64,000 nt of DNA, from positions 47,562-111,561 of the forward strand of contig JAQZAZ010000007.1 of NCBI GenBank assembly GCA_029239355.1, read 5' to 3'. Origin of the DNA: Sphingobacterium sp. (GTDB lineage: Bacteria > Bacteroidota > Bacteroidia > Sphingobacteriales > Sphingobacteriaceae). Below, in pieces: positions 34,952-44,792 of the stretch. Within the stretch, counting starts at the first letter, position 1. Every line of letters starts with the position of its first letter. The translations under genes were made by a program, and so were the position numbers. Below the pieces are notes generated by a model. That model did not search any database and was not told the origin of the DNA. It was given only the letters and a program-made list of their open reading frames with translations.

Positions 34952-35263
34952 ATGAAATGTCCAAATTGTAACGAAACACTCTTGATGACTGAACGTCACC
35001 GTATCGAAATAGATTATTGTCCAAGCTGTAGAGGAGTATGGCTCGATAAAGGGGAATTAGATAAACTGTTGGAACAAGCCGGCAACGACAGTGCAAATAC
35101 AAACATTACTCAAAACACATTTGACAGTTACAATAAGAGTGATCGCGAGCGCTACCAACCTCAACAACAGTACCGTGACAGTGACCGATATTCTGATAGT
35201 CACAAATATCAGCATGGGCGAAAGAAAAAATCATTCCTTTCAGACCTCTTTGATTTCGACTAA
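34952..35263 (+). CDS. Zinc-ribbon protein of the zf-TFIIB type
   Basis: 103 residues. The N-terminal domain has the paired cysteines MKCPNCNETLL and YCPSCRGVWLDKGELDKLL, the typical zf-TFIIB fold with the WLD-GEL signature. The C-terminal half is hydrophilic and rich in Ser, Asp, Tyr and Gln, ending with a basic patch and FLSDLFDFD. Such proteins bind one zinc ion and probably contact nucleic acid or a partner protein. The biological role is not known. Confidence 0.85.
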   Translation: MKCPNCNETLLMTERHRIEIDYCPSCRGVWLDKGELDKLLEQAGNDSANTNITQNTFDSYNKSDRERYQPQQQYRDSDRYSDSHKYQHGRKKKSFLSDLFDFD

Positions 35264-35430
35264 AAAATAATTGCTTTGGGTCAGTTCTTCTATAGGATTA
35301 TAAACTGTTGAACGATTTTCTAAGCTCGTGAGACCTGCGGTTTTAGCTGTACTGTTAGAAATAAATATTTTTTTGTTGGGATAACAATCAAACGATAAGT
35401 CTTTAGCTTTTGTTCCAACAAAAAAATATT

Positions 35431-36000
35431 ATGAGCTGTAATTCATCCAAGACGAAAGACAAATTTATTTATACGCTTGCGACTCGTTTAAGCTATATCA
35501 TAATCGTCGGACTTCTGACGTTCTTAGCTTCCTGTCATGATGATAATAGCCCCGCTGCTGAGCAGGCACAATTAAAGATAAAAGTAAAAGATGCCACCAA
35601 TTATTATGATGCACTTTACTTAAATATAGAACAGATATGGACCCGTACGTCATCGGGAGCTGGAAAGATCGCGGCCAATAAAAGGTTAAATATCCTCTCC
35701 ATAGAAAAAGATAATCTCATTGCTACTGGCCATGTACCCCATGGTACTATACACGAAATGATTCTCCAATTAGCAGCAGAAGGAAATGAAATTGTGGTAC
35801 ATGGATCTTCTCATAAGCTAGAAACTCCTGAAGGAAGATATATTCCAATCCTCATCCCTACTAACAATCAACTGATAGCAAATGAAATTCACACTTTGTT
35901 CCTTGAGTTTGATCTATCAAAATTTATCGAAAGAACAGAAAATGGTAAATACTTAATTAATCCGATCATAGATACAGAACTGCGGCATAATACCCAATAA
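35431..36000 (+). CDS. DUF4382-like lipoprotein
   Basis: 189 residues. Signal sequence with lipobox LTFLASC (Cys about residue 36), then a beta-sandwich domain starting LKIKVKDATNYYDALYLNIE, the pattern of DUF4382 proteins. Later strands include GTIHEMILQLAAEGNEIVV and NEIHTLFLEFDLSKFI. The ATG at 35431 is preferred over an in-frame TTG at 35410. It should be anchored in the outer membrane or cell surface. Ligand and function are unknown. Confidence 0.7.
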   Translation: MSCNSSKTKDKFIYTLATRLSYIIIVGLLTFLASCHDDNSPAAEQAQLKIKVKDATNYYDALYLNIEQIWTRTSSGAGKIAANKRLNILSIEKDNLIATGHVPHGTIHEMILQLAAEGNEIVVHGSSHKLETPEGRYIPILIPTNNQLIANEIHTLFLEFDLSKFIERTENGKYLINPIIDTELRHNTQ

Positions 36001-36040
36001 AATGTTATTCCTTGATGCGTTATTCACTAGTGCATAGTTT

Positions 36041-36394
36041 TCAGATTAATATAAGATTATTTATTTTCACCTCGTCTTTAATTAAACTCAAATAAATGTC
36101 AGCACCCGCCTCAATTGCGATTTCTTGTACATCCAGTTTTGCAGACATGCAAATGACCAATATTTTATTTAATAAATCATTGTTTCTAACCTCTTTAATC
36201 AGTCGATCACCTGAAAGTAATGGCCTTGAGAGATCAACGATAAAAATATCGGGACATTCTTCTATTAAGCGTGACAACACTTTTCGGCTGGCCGTTTCAG
36301 TTAATACGGTTACATCAGTAAACTCCCGTAATATCATCGCTAACATATCGACTATATTACTATCATCATCACAAATAAAGATTTTCTTATCCAT
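36041..36394 (-). CDS. Response regulator receiver domain with altered C-terminus
   Basis: 117 residues from ATG 36394 (the longer frame starts at TTG). The acidic residues in IFICDDDSN, the phospho-acceptor Asp in FIVDLSRPLLSG and the Ser in VICMSAK are present. The usual Lys-Pro motif after the fifth strand is changed: the segment reads YLSLIKDEVKI, with Lys displaced and no Pro. The last helix is short, ending INNLILI. It has no output domain and no adjacent kinase. Phosphorylation may still occur, but switching could be impaired. Confidence 0.75.
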   Translation of the reverse strand: MDKKIFICDDDSNIVDMLAMILREFTDVTVLTETASRKVLSRLIEECPDIFIVDLSRPLLSGDRLIKEVRNNDLLNKILVICMSAKLDVQEIAIEAGADIYLSLIKDEVKINNLILI

Positions 36395-36825
36395 ATTTTT
36401 TATTAAACACAAAACAAATTGTCAGTTTGCTTTCCAATTAATCGGATCTCCAGTTATTTAATCAAGCTGACAAAGATGATTTCTTGTTTATTATCAGTAG
36501 AATGAATGTCGACGCAACAACCGTACCCGCGATCAAGCTCGTTTCCGTACACTTAGCTCACACACGAAATTGTTACTAACGCTTAGGAGTAATTTTCAGA
36601 TAATACGCCTCTCAATCCTTTACTGAATCTATTTACTTCTGATAGGTATATGCAGATCAAGTCGTGCGGTATTAAGTGTTAACAGAAGTAAACTAAGAAG
36701 AGAAAGATTACCGGCTCAATCTAAAGGTGTTTCCAGGTCGCAAATTTGGTATAAATCAATGAACCAGAAGAACTCTCTTATAAGGATCTATCGAAAGGTG
36801 AACGTAAAGAAGATAATATGAAAAA
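36395..36825. other. Gene-free stretch
   Basis: No supported gene. The segment from about 36540 is less AT-rich than typical spacers and could hold unrecognised decayed sequence. Confidence 0.35.
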
Positions 36826-38103
36826 CTAATAAGACTTGGTCAGCATAATCTTATCTATGCGTTGCCCATCTTTATCAACAATTTCCAATTCATACTGACC
36901 AATTTGAATCCTGTCCCCCACATTGGGTATATCATTAACATGAAACATAAACATTCCTCCTATAGTAGAATATTGGTTGCTTAATTCATAATTCAATTCA
37001 ATCTCAAAATTTTTGATGAATTCGAATGCTGAATACTGACCATCTATTAACCAGCTGTTTTCATTTCGCTGTACAATTTCTTGATCCTCATCAGAATTTT
37101 CAGATACATCACCTACCAATGCATCCAAAACATCATCCATCGTGACGATCCCCGAAATTACACCATATTCGTCTACTACAAGGCCATAATGCGTGCCTTC
37201 TCGCTTAAAACGTTCAAGCACTTTATATGCATCAGAGTTCTCATTAAAAAATACAGGTTTCTTAATAAATCTCTCTAAGCTAAATTGGTCTGGGTCTGGG
37301 TCAACGAATAGATCTTTGATAAGTACTATTCCAAGAATCTCCTCCAAGCCTTTTTCGCTACACACGGGATAAGCAGAATGCTTTTCAGCATTCAGCTTTG
37401 AACGGACCATCTCCCAACTTTCATTCATTTTAAAATAAACAATGTCCGGCCTATGTGTCATCAAAGATGTAACCTTCCGGTCCCCAAGTTCAAAAACTCT
37501 TTTTACAATTTCCTGTTCAATCTCTTGAATCTCCCCTCCTATAGTACTATCTGCAATTATAGATTTGATTTCCTCCTCGCTTAAAGTATCATCATTTTTT
37601 GCAGAAATTCCAAAAATTTTCAATAACAGATTATTTGATGCACTCAACAACCACACAAAGGGAGCCGTAATCTTTGATAGAATAAACATGGGCTTTGCCA
37701 ACACCATGATAATTGGTTCGGGAAATTTCATCGCAACCCGTTTAGGAAATAACTCTCCCAAAACTATGGAAAGATAAGTGATTAACACAACAATCAGCGT
37801 AGTCGACAAGGTCATTGCGTATGGTTTAAGTAGCTCAAATTGGGTCAAAAAAGCAGCCAAATTTTTCGTAAGGTTTTCGCCACTATATACACCCAATAAA
37901 ATACCTATTAATGTAATACCAATTTGAACAGTCGATAAAAAACGGGTAGGGTTAGCCGACAAATCAAGGGCCGTCTTCGCTGCAGATTTTCCCCTTTTCC
38001 TTAAATTTTCAAGCTTGAATTTCCGGGAGGATACGAGCGACATCTCCGACATGGCAAAGATACCGTTCAATAGAACGAGCCCTATAATTATTATTAATTC
38101 CAT
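36826..38103 (-). CDS. CNNM/CorC-type hemolysin-family transporter
   Basis: 425 residues. Residues 1-190 are a CNNM (DUF21) membrane domain with three to four helices (LIIIIGLVLLNGIFAMSEMS, FLSTVQIGITLIGILLGVYS). They are followed by two CBS motifs at about 205-330 (VTSLMTHRPDIVYFKM, GTHYGLVVDEYGVISGIVTM, LDALVGD) and a C-terminal CorC_HlyC domain (WLIDGQYSAFEFIKNF). Relatives are linked to magnesium or cobalt efflux or ion homeostasis. Length and domain order match full-length members. It is transcribed alone. Confidence 0.9.
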   Translation of the reverse strand: MELIIIIGLVLLNGIFAMSEMSLVSSRKFKLENLRKRGKSAAKTALDLSANPTRFLSTVQIGITLIGILLGVYSGENLTKNLAAFLTQFELLKPYAMTLSTTLIVVLITYLSIVLGELFPKRVAMKFPEPIIMVLAKPMFILSKITAPFVWLLSASNNLLLKIFGISAKNDDTLSEEEIKSIIADSTIGGEIQEIEQEIVKRVFELGDRKVTSLMTHRPDIVYFKMNESWEMVRSKLNAEKHSAYPVCSEKGLEEILGIVLIKDLFVDPDPDQFSLERFIKKPVFFNENSDAYKVLERFKREGTHYGLVVDEYGVISGIVTMDDVLDALVGDVSENSDEDQEIVQRNENSWLIDGQYSAFEFIKNFEIELNYELSNQYSTIGGMFMFHVNDIPNVGDRIQIGQYELEIVDKDGQRIDKIMLTKSY

Positions 38104-38319
38104 ATTATACCATAAAGATAATCATTACTGTAGCATATGGGCAATCTTTAAATCGATTTATAAGTTATCTGCACAGAAGAATATCTTCAATTCCTATTGC
38201 GACAACCTCGCTATTACTTAACGAATTAAAATTATGAATGCAGTATTTACTTGTTTAGATAACAAGAATAGTGCAATCTTAGTTTGTTTCTGATGATATT
38301 CATAAGTGAATTTATTAAA

Positions 38320-39171
38320 TTAACCAGCTGTCCGTTTAAAATACGTAGGGACCGATAGATTCTGATAAATTGCCTTTTTGAGGCTACGGGAGAAAAGCTG
38401 TTTAAAAAAGCTCTTTTGATTGTAGGATACAAGTAATAGATCTATCGATCTAGATCTAACCATATAATCGATACAACTTGGGATAGGCATACGATAATCT
38501 AGCCTATAAACAGCTTTTTTTTCGACGTAATCGATATGGCTCAACGGAAACATTATAGCTGATTTTCGTTTCACCTGAGCTACATCCTCCTGATGAGCGG
38601 ACTTATATCCCTCAGTAACATGCAATAAATCGAGATTAAATTCTAAAGACAGATTGTCTTTAATCCCTTCGAGCAGATCAAATTCAGAGTCCTTAAAATT
38701 TGTCAGCATCCCCACATTTTTCAAACGAAACTTAGGCATTTTTAATGGAACTGCCAAAATACCAATAGGACAGCTTTTTATCAATGCTACTGTATTACTC
38801 CCCAATAGGGTTAATTTTATTTTGCTCCCTCCTTTAGCTCCCATGACGACAAATGAATATTGATCTTGGGATAATAAGTTTGATACGGTCTCTGTTAATT
38901 TTCCGGGCAAACATATGGTCTCATAATTGAGGTCCGTAAACTCTTGTTGTACCTGGCAGCCCAATTCGTTCAATCCAAACTCGGCCTTTTCTTTTTTCGA
39001 AACCGGAGGTACTCCTTCAAAATGATGATCAATTTTATCTTTGAGAGAATCTGAATAGCTATGTAACAATTGTAATGTCCAATTAAAGGTCTGGGCCAAA
39101 TACGCTGCATATCTCGTAGCGGTCCAGGAATTTTCAGAAAAATCAATAAGTACCAGAATTCTTTTTTTCAT
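38320..39171 (-). CDS. Universal stress protein, two UspA-like domains
   Basis: 283 residues. The N-terminal Usp domain begins ILVLIDFSENSWTATRYAAY and contains the ATP-binding loop VVMGAKGGSKIKLTLLGSNT. The second half repeats the fold in degenerate form (VGMLTNFKDSEFDLL, DLLLVSYNQKSFFKQL) and lacks a clear glycine loop. Tandem Usp proteins of about 280 residues are common in Bacteroidota. Soluble; its role is in stress survival or signalling, with no specific partner visible. Confidence 0.85.
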   Translation of the reverse strand: MKKRILVLIDFSENSWTATRYAAYLAQTFNWTLQLLHSYSDSLKDKIDHHFEGVPPVSKKEKAEFGLNELGCQVQQEFTDLNYETICLPGKLTETVSNLLSQDQYSFVVMGAKGGSKIKLTLLGSNTVALIKSCPIGILAVPLKMPKFRLKNVGMLTNFKDSEFDLLEGIKDNLSLEFNLDLLHVTEGYKSAHQEDVAQVKRKSAIMFPLSHIDYVEKKAVYRLDYRMPIPSCIDYMVRSRSIDLLLVSYNQKSFFKQLFSRSLKKAIYQNLSVPTYFKRTAG

Positions 39172-39357
39172 CTGTTTAAATTAGGACATATTATACTAAC
39201 ATGGGAGCGTTGCAAAAGTTTTTGATCACATTACCGATTACTTCGGTATTTATTAGATCAGAGGCAGCAATAAGGATCATTATAATCAAAAGAACCAACT
39301 GTGATTCACAGCATGTCCTTTTTACAAATCAAAGTGACAATATTGCTTAACCTAATA

Positions 39358-40530
39358 TCAATGTAGACCGTACGTTTTTTTCGCTTGTTTTCTTAGAATA
39401 AATTGAACCCTAATAACCAACAGAATAAAAAATAATCCCCAAAGGAGTATTAAATGAATAATTGTCGGTAAGTTATCCTGAAGTGAGCCCCCTGCCTGAA
39501 CTACAGAAATATATGTTTTTAAAAAAGGTGAAGTTGGCAGCAGATCGGAGAGCCATTGCACGGCCCTGGGAAGTGCTTGGTAAGGCATGGAATATCCCGT
39601 AATTAAAAAAATGGGGTATGATGAAAATACCAGCACCTGAAAAGCGAAAAGCTTAGTCTTGAAAAAACTACCGATAAACATCCCGAAGACGATCACAGCC
39701 GAAATAAAGAGCGCAGTAATCAATGCGAGATCCAGAGAACTTCCACGAATCTGTATGCCGAAAACAGAAAAATTAATCGCAATAAAGAAAAGCCCAAAAA
39801 TCATAAAGACAACAAAGTACAACAGGCTTTTTCCAAAAATAAGGTTAGAGACACTTTGTCCCGAAAGTTGGTATAACTTGCCCAGCTGATCATCTTCCCT
39901 CTCCGAGGTAAAACTTGCAGCTACGCCGATCAACAGTGTTTGCTGCAATATGATGGCCAGCAAACCAGGCAAGAGGAAAGCCCCATAGGTCATGCTCGTA
40001 TTGTACAGGGGACGGTAATCCATATTGATCGGATTAGTCATTTTCATGGATTCATCTTCTCCCATTCCCTGCTTGTTAAAATAGGTCTTCCGTACTCCTG
40101 CTCCTACCGTCATGCATACTTTGGTCACCGTACTGAGCAAATCACTGGAGGGTAAAAAACGGGAAGCATTTAACACCAGATTGACATTGGTCTGTTTCAT
40201 GGAAAGCAGATCTTTCTCAAAATCATGCTGAATATAAAAGTATCCTTGTACCTCGCCCTGATACATCTTTTCCTGTGCCTCGGCAATAGTGGCGCTTGAC
40301 ACCATACTAATCATCGGTGTTGAGCGCAGTTGTTCGGTCAATGTCCTCGAAATAGCTGTTCCATCATCGTCAATTAACGCGATCTTTACCTGGTCCTCGC
40401 CCTTATTCAGATAAATGCTTCCGTACATAAAAGCATACAGGATCGGAGCAAGAAGCAAAATAAGAAATAGGCTGGAATCGCCTGACACCTTTCTTAACTC
40501 TCTTTTGAATAGTTGAAATATCTGTTTCAC
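39358..40530 (-). CDS. ABC-2-type exporter permease (second)
   Basis: 390 residues. One N-terminal helix (DSSLFLILLLAPILYAFMYG), a large periplasmic domain of about 150 residues, then five helices (LLPGLLAIILQQTLLIGVAA onward), the YhhJ/YbhR architecture. It begins with GTG at 40530 and overlaps the previous gene by four bases (GTGA), showing tight coupling. It would pair with the next permease and the HlyD/TolC proteins to form a trans-envelope exporter. No nucleotide-binding subunit gene is in the operon. Confidence 0.87.
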   Translation of the reverse strand: MKQIFQLFKRELRKVSGDSSLFLILLLAPILYAFMYGSIYLNKGEDQVKIALIDDDGTAISRTLTEQLRSTPMISMVSSATIAEAQEKMYQGEVQGYFYIQHDFEKDLLSMKQTNVNLVLNASRFLPSSDLLSTVTKVCMTVGAGVRKTYFNKQGMGEDESMKMTNPINMDYRPLYNTSMTYGAFLLPGLLAIILQQTLLIGVAASFTSEREDDQLGKLYQLSGQSVSNLIFGKSLLYFVVFMIFGLFFIAINFSVFGIQIRGSSLDLALITALFISAVIVFGMFIGSFFKTKLFAFQVLVFSSYPIFLITGYSMPYQALPRAVQWLSDLLPTSPFLKTYISVVQAGGSLQDNLPTIIHLILLWGLFFILLVIRVQFILRKQAKKTYGLH

Positions 40531-41693
40531 TGTTGCTGATTTTTAAGGTATTGACTGATTCGTTTCTGAAAAAACAGAGTCGCAACGGGAAATGTGGCAC
40601 CGATAAAAAGCAGCAGCTTAATCATTTCATCCGCAGCGTATACCAAGGGAAGCTCCATAAAATACAATTTGATGAAACCGTCCAAAAAATGCGTATAGGG
40701 CATGATATTGGCATAAAATTGATCATACCAGGGCATTGCCCATCTAGGGAACGTAAACCCGCTGAACACAAAAGCCGGAGATGTAAAAAATAGTGCCACA
40801 TCCGTGACAAAGAGCATATTATTGGAGATTGCCGAAAGCATTATACCGATACCGATACAAGCAAGTGCCATCAACGTAAACAAGATAAAGAAATTGAAAT
40901 CTGTCTGCGGTTTCCCCAATTCAAAAACCGGAAACACTACCCAGGCTACCAATACAAACAGCACCCAGGATATACACAGATGCGCCAGCATTTTTCCGGC
41001 AATGATCTGCGAGGAGGAAGTGGAGATCCGCAGCAGCTCATCCATGGTATTTCGGTTAAATTCCAGATTCAGGATCAGCACAGCGGCCACAATCAGGGCC
41101 ATCTGTATGCCAACCGTAATGAGTCCTGGAGTGAGATAACGCTGGTAATTAAAATCCGGATTGTATAAGACGGTTGTATTGAGTTTGATCGGTTGCACGA
41201 GCATATTGGCTTCTCCGACGGGCATCCCCTGTTTCACTGCTTTTTGTAAGACCACGGCCAGTCCACCTTTGATGATAATCTCCGCCGCTCCCTTATAGAT
41301 CAATTTTGCCGGCACCAAATAAGCGCCATTGGTATATAGCGTAATGTTTGACTGGTGATTTTTCTTGACATCGGCTTCCATATTTTTCGGAAAATGCACA
41401 GCACCAAAAATTTTTCCTTCTTTCATGAGCTTTTCGATTTCAGCATTGCTGAAGACAGTGGCGGTAAAATGTATATTTTCATTTTGCTCCATCATATCGG
41501 TCAGCGTACGTGAAGTGGACGATCGGTCCTCATCCCAGACCGCCATGGGCAATTCTTTCGCAAACTGCTTCTGGTAGATAAAACCATAAAAGAGAAAAAT
41601 AATAGGCGGAATCACCAGCAAGATCACGTAGAAGTTGGGAATCGAAAATATTCGTTTCCATTCCCGGATCATGATAAGGCTTATGGTTTTCAA
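40527..41693 (-). CDS. ABC-2-type exporter permease (first)
   Basis: 388 residues with the same layout as its neighbour: an N-terminal helix (IPNFYVILLVIPPIIFLFYG), a periplasmic domain (about 45-175) and five C-terminal helices (TPGLITVGIQMALIVAAVLI, NNMLFVTDVALFFTSPAFVF). The first in-frame start is TTG at 41693; an ATG at 41672 (MIREWKRIF) is an equally plausible start. It lies 11 bases after the HlyD gene. The two permeases likely form a heterodimer. Confidence 0.87.
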   Translation of the reverse strand: MKTISLIMIREWKRIFSIPNFYVILLVIPPIIFLFYGFIYQKQFAKELPMAVWDEDRSSTSRTLTDMMEQNENIHFTATVFSNAEIEKLMKEGKIFGAVHFPKNMEADVKKNHQSNITLYTNGAYLVPAKLIYKGAAEIIIKGGLAVVLQKAVKQGMPVGEANMLVQPIKLNTTVLYNPDFNYQRYLTPGLITVGIQMALIVAAVLILNLEFNRNTMDELLRISTSSSQIIAGKMLAHLCISWVLFVLVAWVVFPVFELGKPQTDFNFFILFTLMALACIGIGIMLSAISNNMLFVTDVALFFTSPAFVFSGFTFPRWAMPWYDQFYANIMPYTHFLDGFIKLYFMELPLVYAADEMIKLLLFIGATFPVATLFFQKRISQYLKNQQQ

Positions 41694-41704
41694 ATCAAAG
41701 GGAT

Positions 41705-42700
41705 TTAGGGTAATATTAACTGCGCCGTCATTCCCGAACGAAGTCCAGTGATTGCGTTCAAATCTTTCGGTTTCACTTTTATCTGAAAGGTACGTAGTTC
41801 AAATTCGCCATTTTGTTTTTCCGGCACCCAATCCGCATAACCCAGAGCAGGTGCAAGTCCGATTACAGTACCGGCGATATTTTCAGGTTTGCAGCCCGGG
41901 ATATTCATGTGTACCAGCATGCCCTTATCAATCTTATCCATCTGATTTTGACGAAGATTGAATTTCACAAAAAAAGAATTGTCCTTTTGAATAGTCAAAA
42001 TGGGATAACCGGCATTCACCATTTCGCCCGTATTGGAGATCAATGTCGAGATCCTACCTGTAGCCGGCGCCCTAAGACTAGCGTTATCTTTAATTTCCTG
42101 CGCCAGTCTGTCGGCATCCCTGGCCTGTTGTAACACCGTCTGAGCCGAATTCTTCAGTTCATCGTTCGCCCCTCGCTGTAACAGCTGTACATTCAGATTG
42201 GCAGTTTCAAGTTCTTTTTGTGCTGCTTTGTATTTGAAATATACAATATCTCTTTCCTGTCCGGATATCACCCCTTCGCCATACAGGTTCTGAAAGCGGC
42301 TATAGGTTTTGGACATCAGGTTCATTTGTTCTTTGGCTATCTGTTGCAGATTTTTTGCTGAAGCCAACACTTCTGGTTCGACCCCACGGTTGACCTTATC
42401 AAGCTGATTTTGAGCGATCGCAACAGCACCGGCCACCTGCGATTGTATCGTTTCGATTTCCGTTGTTTTCAGCTGAGCGACAAGCTGACCTTCCTCTACC
42501 TTGTCGCCCTCCCTTACCTTCAAGTCGACCAATCGACCGGGCAGAGAAGCAGAAACATCAACAAATTCGGCGTCTACCATGCCAATGATCGTATCGCCCT
42601 GCTCTTTAGGTGATTTACCCTTCAAAAGGTAAATGAGCGCTACTGTCAGGACAATGATGGGAATAAAAACGGCCCAGTAGTTTTTTATAATTTTTTTCAT
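41705..42700 (-). CDS. HlyD-family periplasmic adaptor
   Basis: 331 residues. An N-terminal membrane anchor (NYWAVFIPIIVLTVALIYLL) is followed by a biotinyl-lipoyl-like half domain (ASLPGRLVDLKVREGDKVEEG), a long coiled-coil hairpin at about 85-200, the second lipoyl half (APATGRISTLISNTGEMVNA) and a beta-barrel region. It bridges inner-membrane permeases to TolC. The gene lies between the TolC gene (11 bases upstream) and the first permease (11 bases downstream). Confidence 0.9.
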   Translation of the reverse strand: MKKIIKNYWAVFIPIIVLTVALIYLLKGKSPKEQGDTIIGMVDAEFVDVSASLPGRLVDLKVREGDKVEEGQLVAQLKTTEIETIQSQVAGAVAIAQNQLDKVNRGVEPEVLASAKNLQQIAKEQMNLMSKTYSRFQNLYGEGVISGQERDIVYFKYKAAQKELETANLNVQLLQRGANDELKNSAQTVLQQARDADRLAQEIKDNASLRAPATGRISTLISNTGEMVNAGYPILTIQKDNSFFVKFNLRQNQMDKIDKGMLVHMNIPGCKPENIAGTVIGLAPALGYADWVPEKQNGEFELRTFQIKVKPKDLNAITGLRSGMTAQLILP

Positions 42701-42711
42701 ATTCTTCCAGT

Positions 42712-44163
42712 TTAATGCACAAAACTCGTTATACCCTGCGCATCGCCAATGATATAGAAATAAGTCGCAAGTACCGTATTATAGGTCACCAATGAAGTGT
42801 GGTACAATTTCTCTGTTTCATACTGAAGCTGGAGTGCGTCATTTACATCTTTAACAGATGACAGGCTATTCTGCATTCGTTTTTCAACCATTTCACTTGT
42901 TGTATAGGATTGCTTTCGCGAGGCATTAAATGTTTCACATTGTTCCTTGAGACTGATCAGTTTATTTTGTGTTACCCGCGCAGCAAGATTTACAGCTTGC
43001 TGTTTTTGTTCGATCAACAGGTCTGTTTCCTTAACGAGCGACTCGGCTGCATGATTTCTGGATTTACGTTCCGGATCGAACAGTGTCCACTGAAATTCAA
43101 CCCCAACAAGCCATGGTGGAGTGACTAGGGGCAGGTCTTTCCTAAAAAACTGATAGTTGGCAATCGCAAACACATTTGGTCTGGAGAAAGATTTACTTAC
43201 CTTAAGTCCAATTTTTGCTTCGGATTTTTTACTCTCCAATAATTTCAGGTCCGTGTTGTTTGTCGGATCCAAGAAAGCGGGTACATGCATTTCTTCACTT
43301 ATTTTTTGCGTTATTTCCAAAGGTTCATCCAGCCCGATACCCATTAAGTCTTTTAAGGTTAGCAGTGCATTGTTTTTTTCAAGATTAAGACTCTTCAGAT
43401 TAGTTTCTCCCTGCACTCGGGCAATATCAGCCCAATTTTTCTGATAAGGTGGTATCACATCTGCGCTGAGGAGACTCTGAGCAAATTTTTCATTGCGTTG
43501 CAGCGCCGCCACAATATCTTGTTGTTTCTCAATCATTGCGTTCAGGTACAAGATTTGAATATATTGTAAGGAAATATTGTAAACGGACAGATTTCTGGCC
43601 GATGCCAGATTTGCATTTCCGCTTTCAACCTGTTGGGCAGAAAGTTCCTGCGAAGCTTTGATCTTCCCTCCGGCATAAATAGGCTGACGCAGCACCAGCC
43701 CAGCAAGAAAATAGCTTTGTTTGCTTATTTTGGGGTTATAATTGGGGTAAATAGCATTCACCAGATCTTTGGATGTCTGGTACACAACATCCTGGATCGA
43801 CTGCGGCAACTGATTTCCGGTGATCTGTTGGAAAATGGTATTCGCCGTGTTCAGATTTTGGTTTGCCGTTCCCTCGACGATCCCTTCTTTAACCTGTTGT
43901 AAATTGACTTCGATCGGCTTTCCGATATAATTATAACCACCCAACAGATCTACTTTGGGCAGATAGTTATTTTTATTGGATTCAAGGAGTTTCTCCCTTG
44001 TTTCAAGTGACTGCTTGGCTATTTTAACAAGAGTGTTATTTTGCCCTGCTTTTTCGATACATTCTGATAAGGTAAATTGCTGAGCAGACGTTATCTCGGG
44101 AACCAATACCAAAAAGGCGCTAAAAGGTACACATAGTTTAATTATTGAAAGAATCAGCTTCAT
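42712..44163 (-). CDS. TolC-family outer-membrane efflux protein
   Basis: 483 residues. Signal peptide, then two TolC repeats: FTLSECIEKAGQNNTLVKIA at the mature N-terminus and long amphipathic helices with LQYIQILYLNAMIEKQQDI and YETEKLYHTSLVTYNTVLAT. The ATG at 44163 (MKLILSIIKL) gives a standard signal peptide; another ATG lies at 44178. First gene of the four-gene exporter operon. Substrate unknown. Confidence 0.9.
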   Translation of the reverse strand: MKLILSIIKLCVPFSAFLVLVPEITSAQQFTLSECIEKAGQNNTLVKIAKQSLETREKLLESNKNNYLPKVDLLGGYNYIGKPIEVNLQQVKEGIVEGTANQNLNTANTIFQQITGNQLPQSIQDVVYQTSKDLVNAIYPNYNPKISKQSYFLAGLVLRQPIYAGGKIKASQELSAQQVESGNANLASARNLSVYNISLQYIQILYLNAMIEKQQDIVAALQRNEKFAQSLLSADVIPPYQKNWADIARVQGETNLKSLNLEKNNALLTLKDLMGIGLDEPLEITQKISEEMHVPAFLDPTNNTDLKLLESKKSEAKIGLKVSKSFSRPNVFAIANYQFFRKDLPLVTPPWLVGVEFQWTLFDPERKSRNHAAESLVKETDLLIEQKQQAVNLAARVTQNKLISLKEQCETFNASRKQSYTTSEMVEKRMQNSLSSVKDVNDALQLQYETEKLYHTSLVTYNTVLATYFYIIGDAQGITSFVH

Positions 44164-44792
44164 ATATATTTCTATCATTTTAAAAGAATCCTCTACGGCG
44201 AAGGTAGCCCCAGCATGGTCCCGACGGTTGTTGCGTTGCTATTGCCCAATTCTCTTTCGTACAATTGCTAAAATTATAAATCCTGCTACATAACTTCTGG
44301 TTATAGTATTCGAACAGCGTTTTCACACCAGCGTCAACAACATATTCAGTTACTTCTTCAAAACACCTTACAAACGACGTATTGTCTTTACTTAGTCAAA
44401 AGGTCTCATTTTCGCAAGACCCGATTAAATACATTAACGAAAGCACCATGAGAATCACCAATTTACAATATTGATGCAACGTCGAAAAAATCTTATCCAT
44501 AGTAAGCATAAACGGTTAACAGCCTCAATATCTAAAAAATTGCTTATACTAAAATAACAGGCAACTAACTGGATTGTTTTCTTATTTAATGTTGTAGATT
44601 TATTTTTCCAGCTGTCGACCAATTTCGCGGAGTAACTAAGCAACAACTCACAATAGTTTAATAAAAAATTATAGACAATAGGATTTATAGTGATCCGTTC
44701 TCTTTTATTAAATTTTATTTATCTGATAATCATTGTAGGATACCCAAAAAGTGCATACTTGTCACATGTATAGTTGCATATCACTTTTGTAG
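44164..44792. other. Gene-free stretch upstream of the exporter operon
   Basis: No gene that I can support. In the position where a TetR-type regulator often sits, one leftward frame (about 44180-44390) is open without a start or recognisable motif. A decayed gene is possible. Confidence 0.35.

Noticed and set aside
44180..44390. Possible decayed TetR-like regulator upstream of the exporter operon
   Set aside because: An open frame exists, but it has no helix-turn-helix or start codon that I can recognise.
44455..44646. Leftward 63-codon frame
   Set aside because: Composition typical of AT-rich spacer translation; no features.
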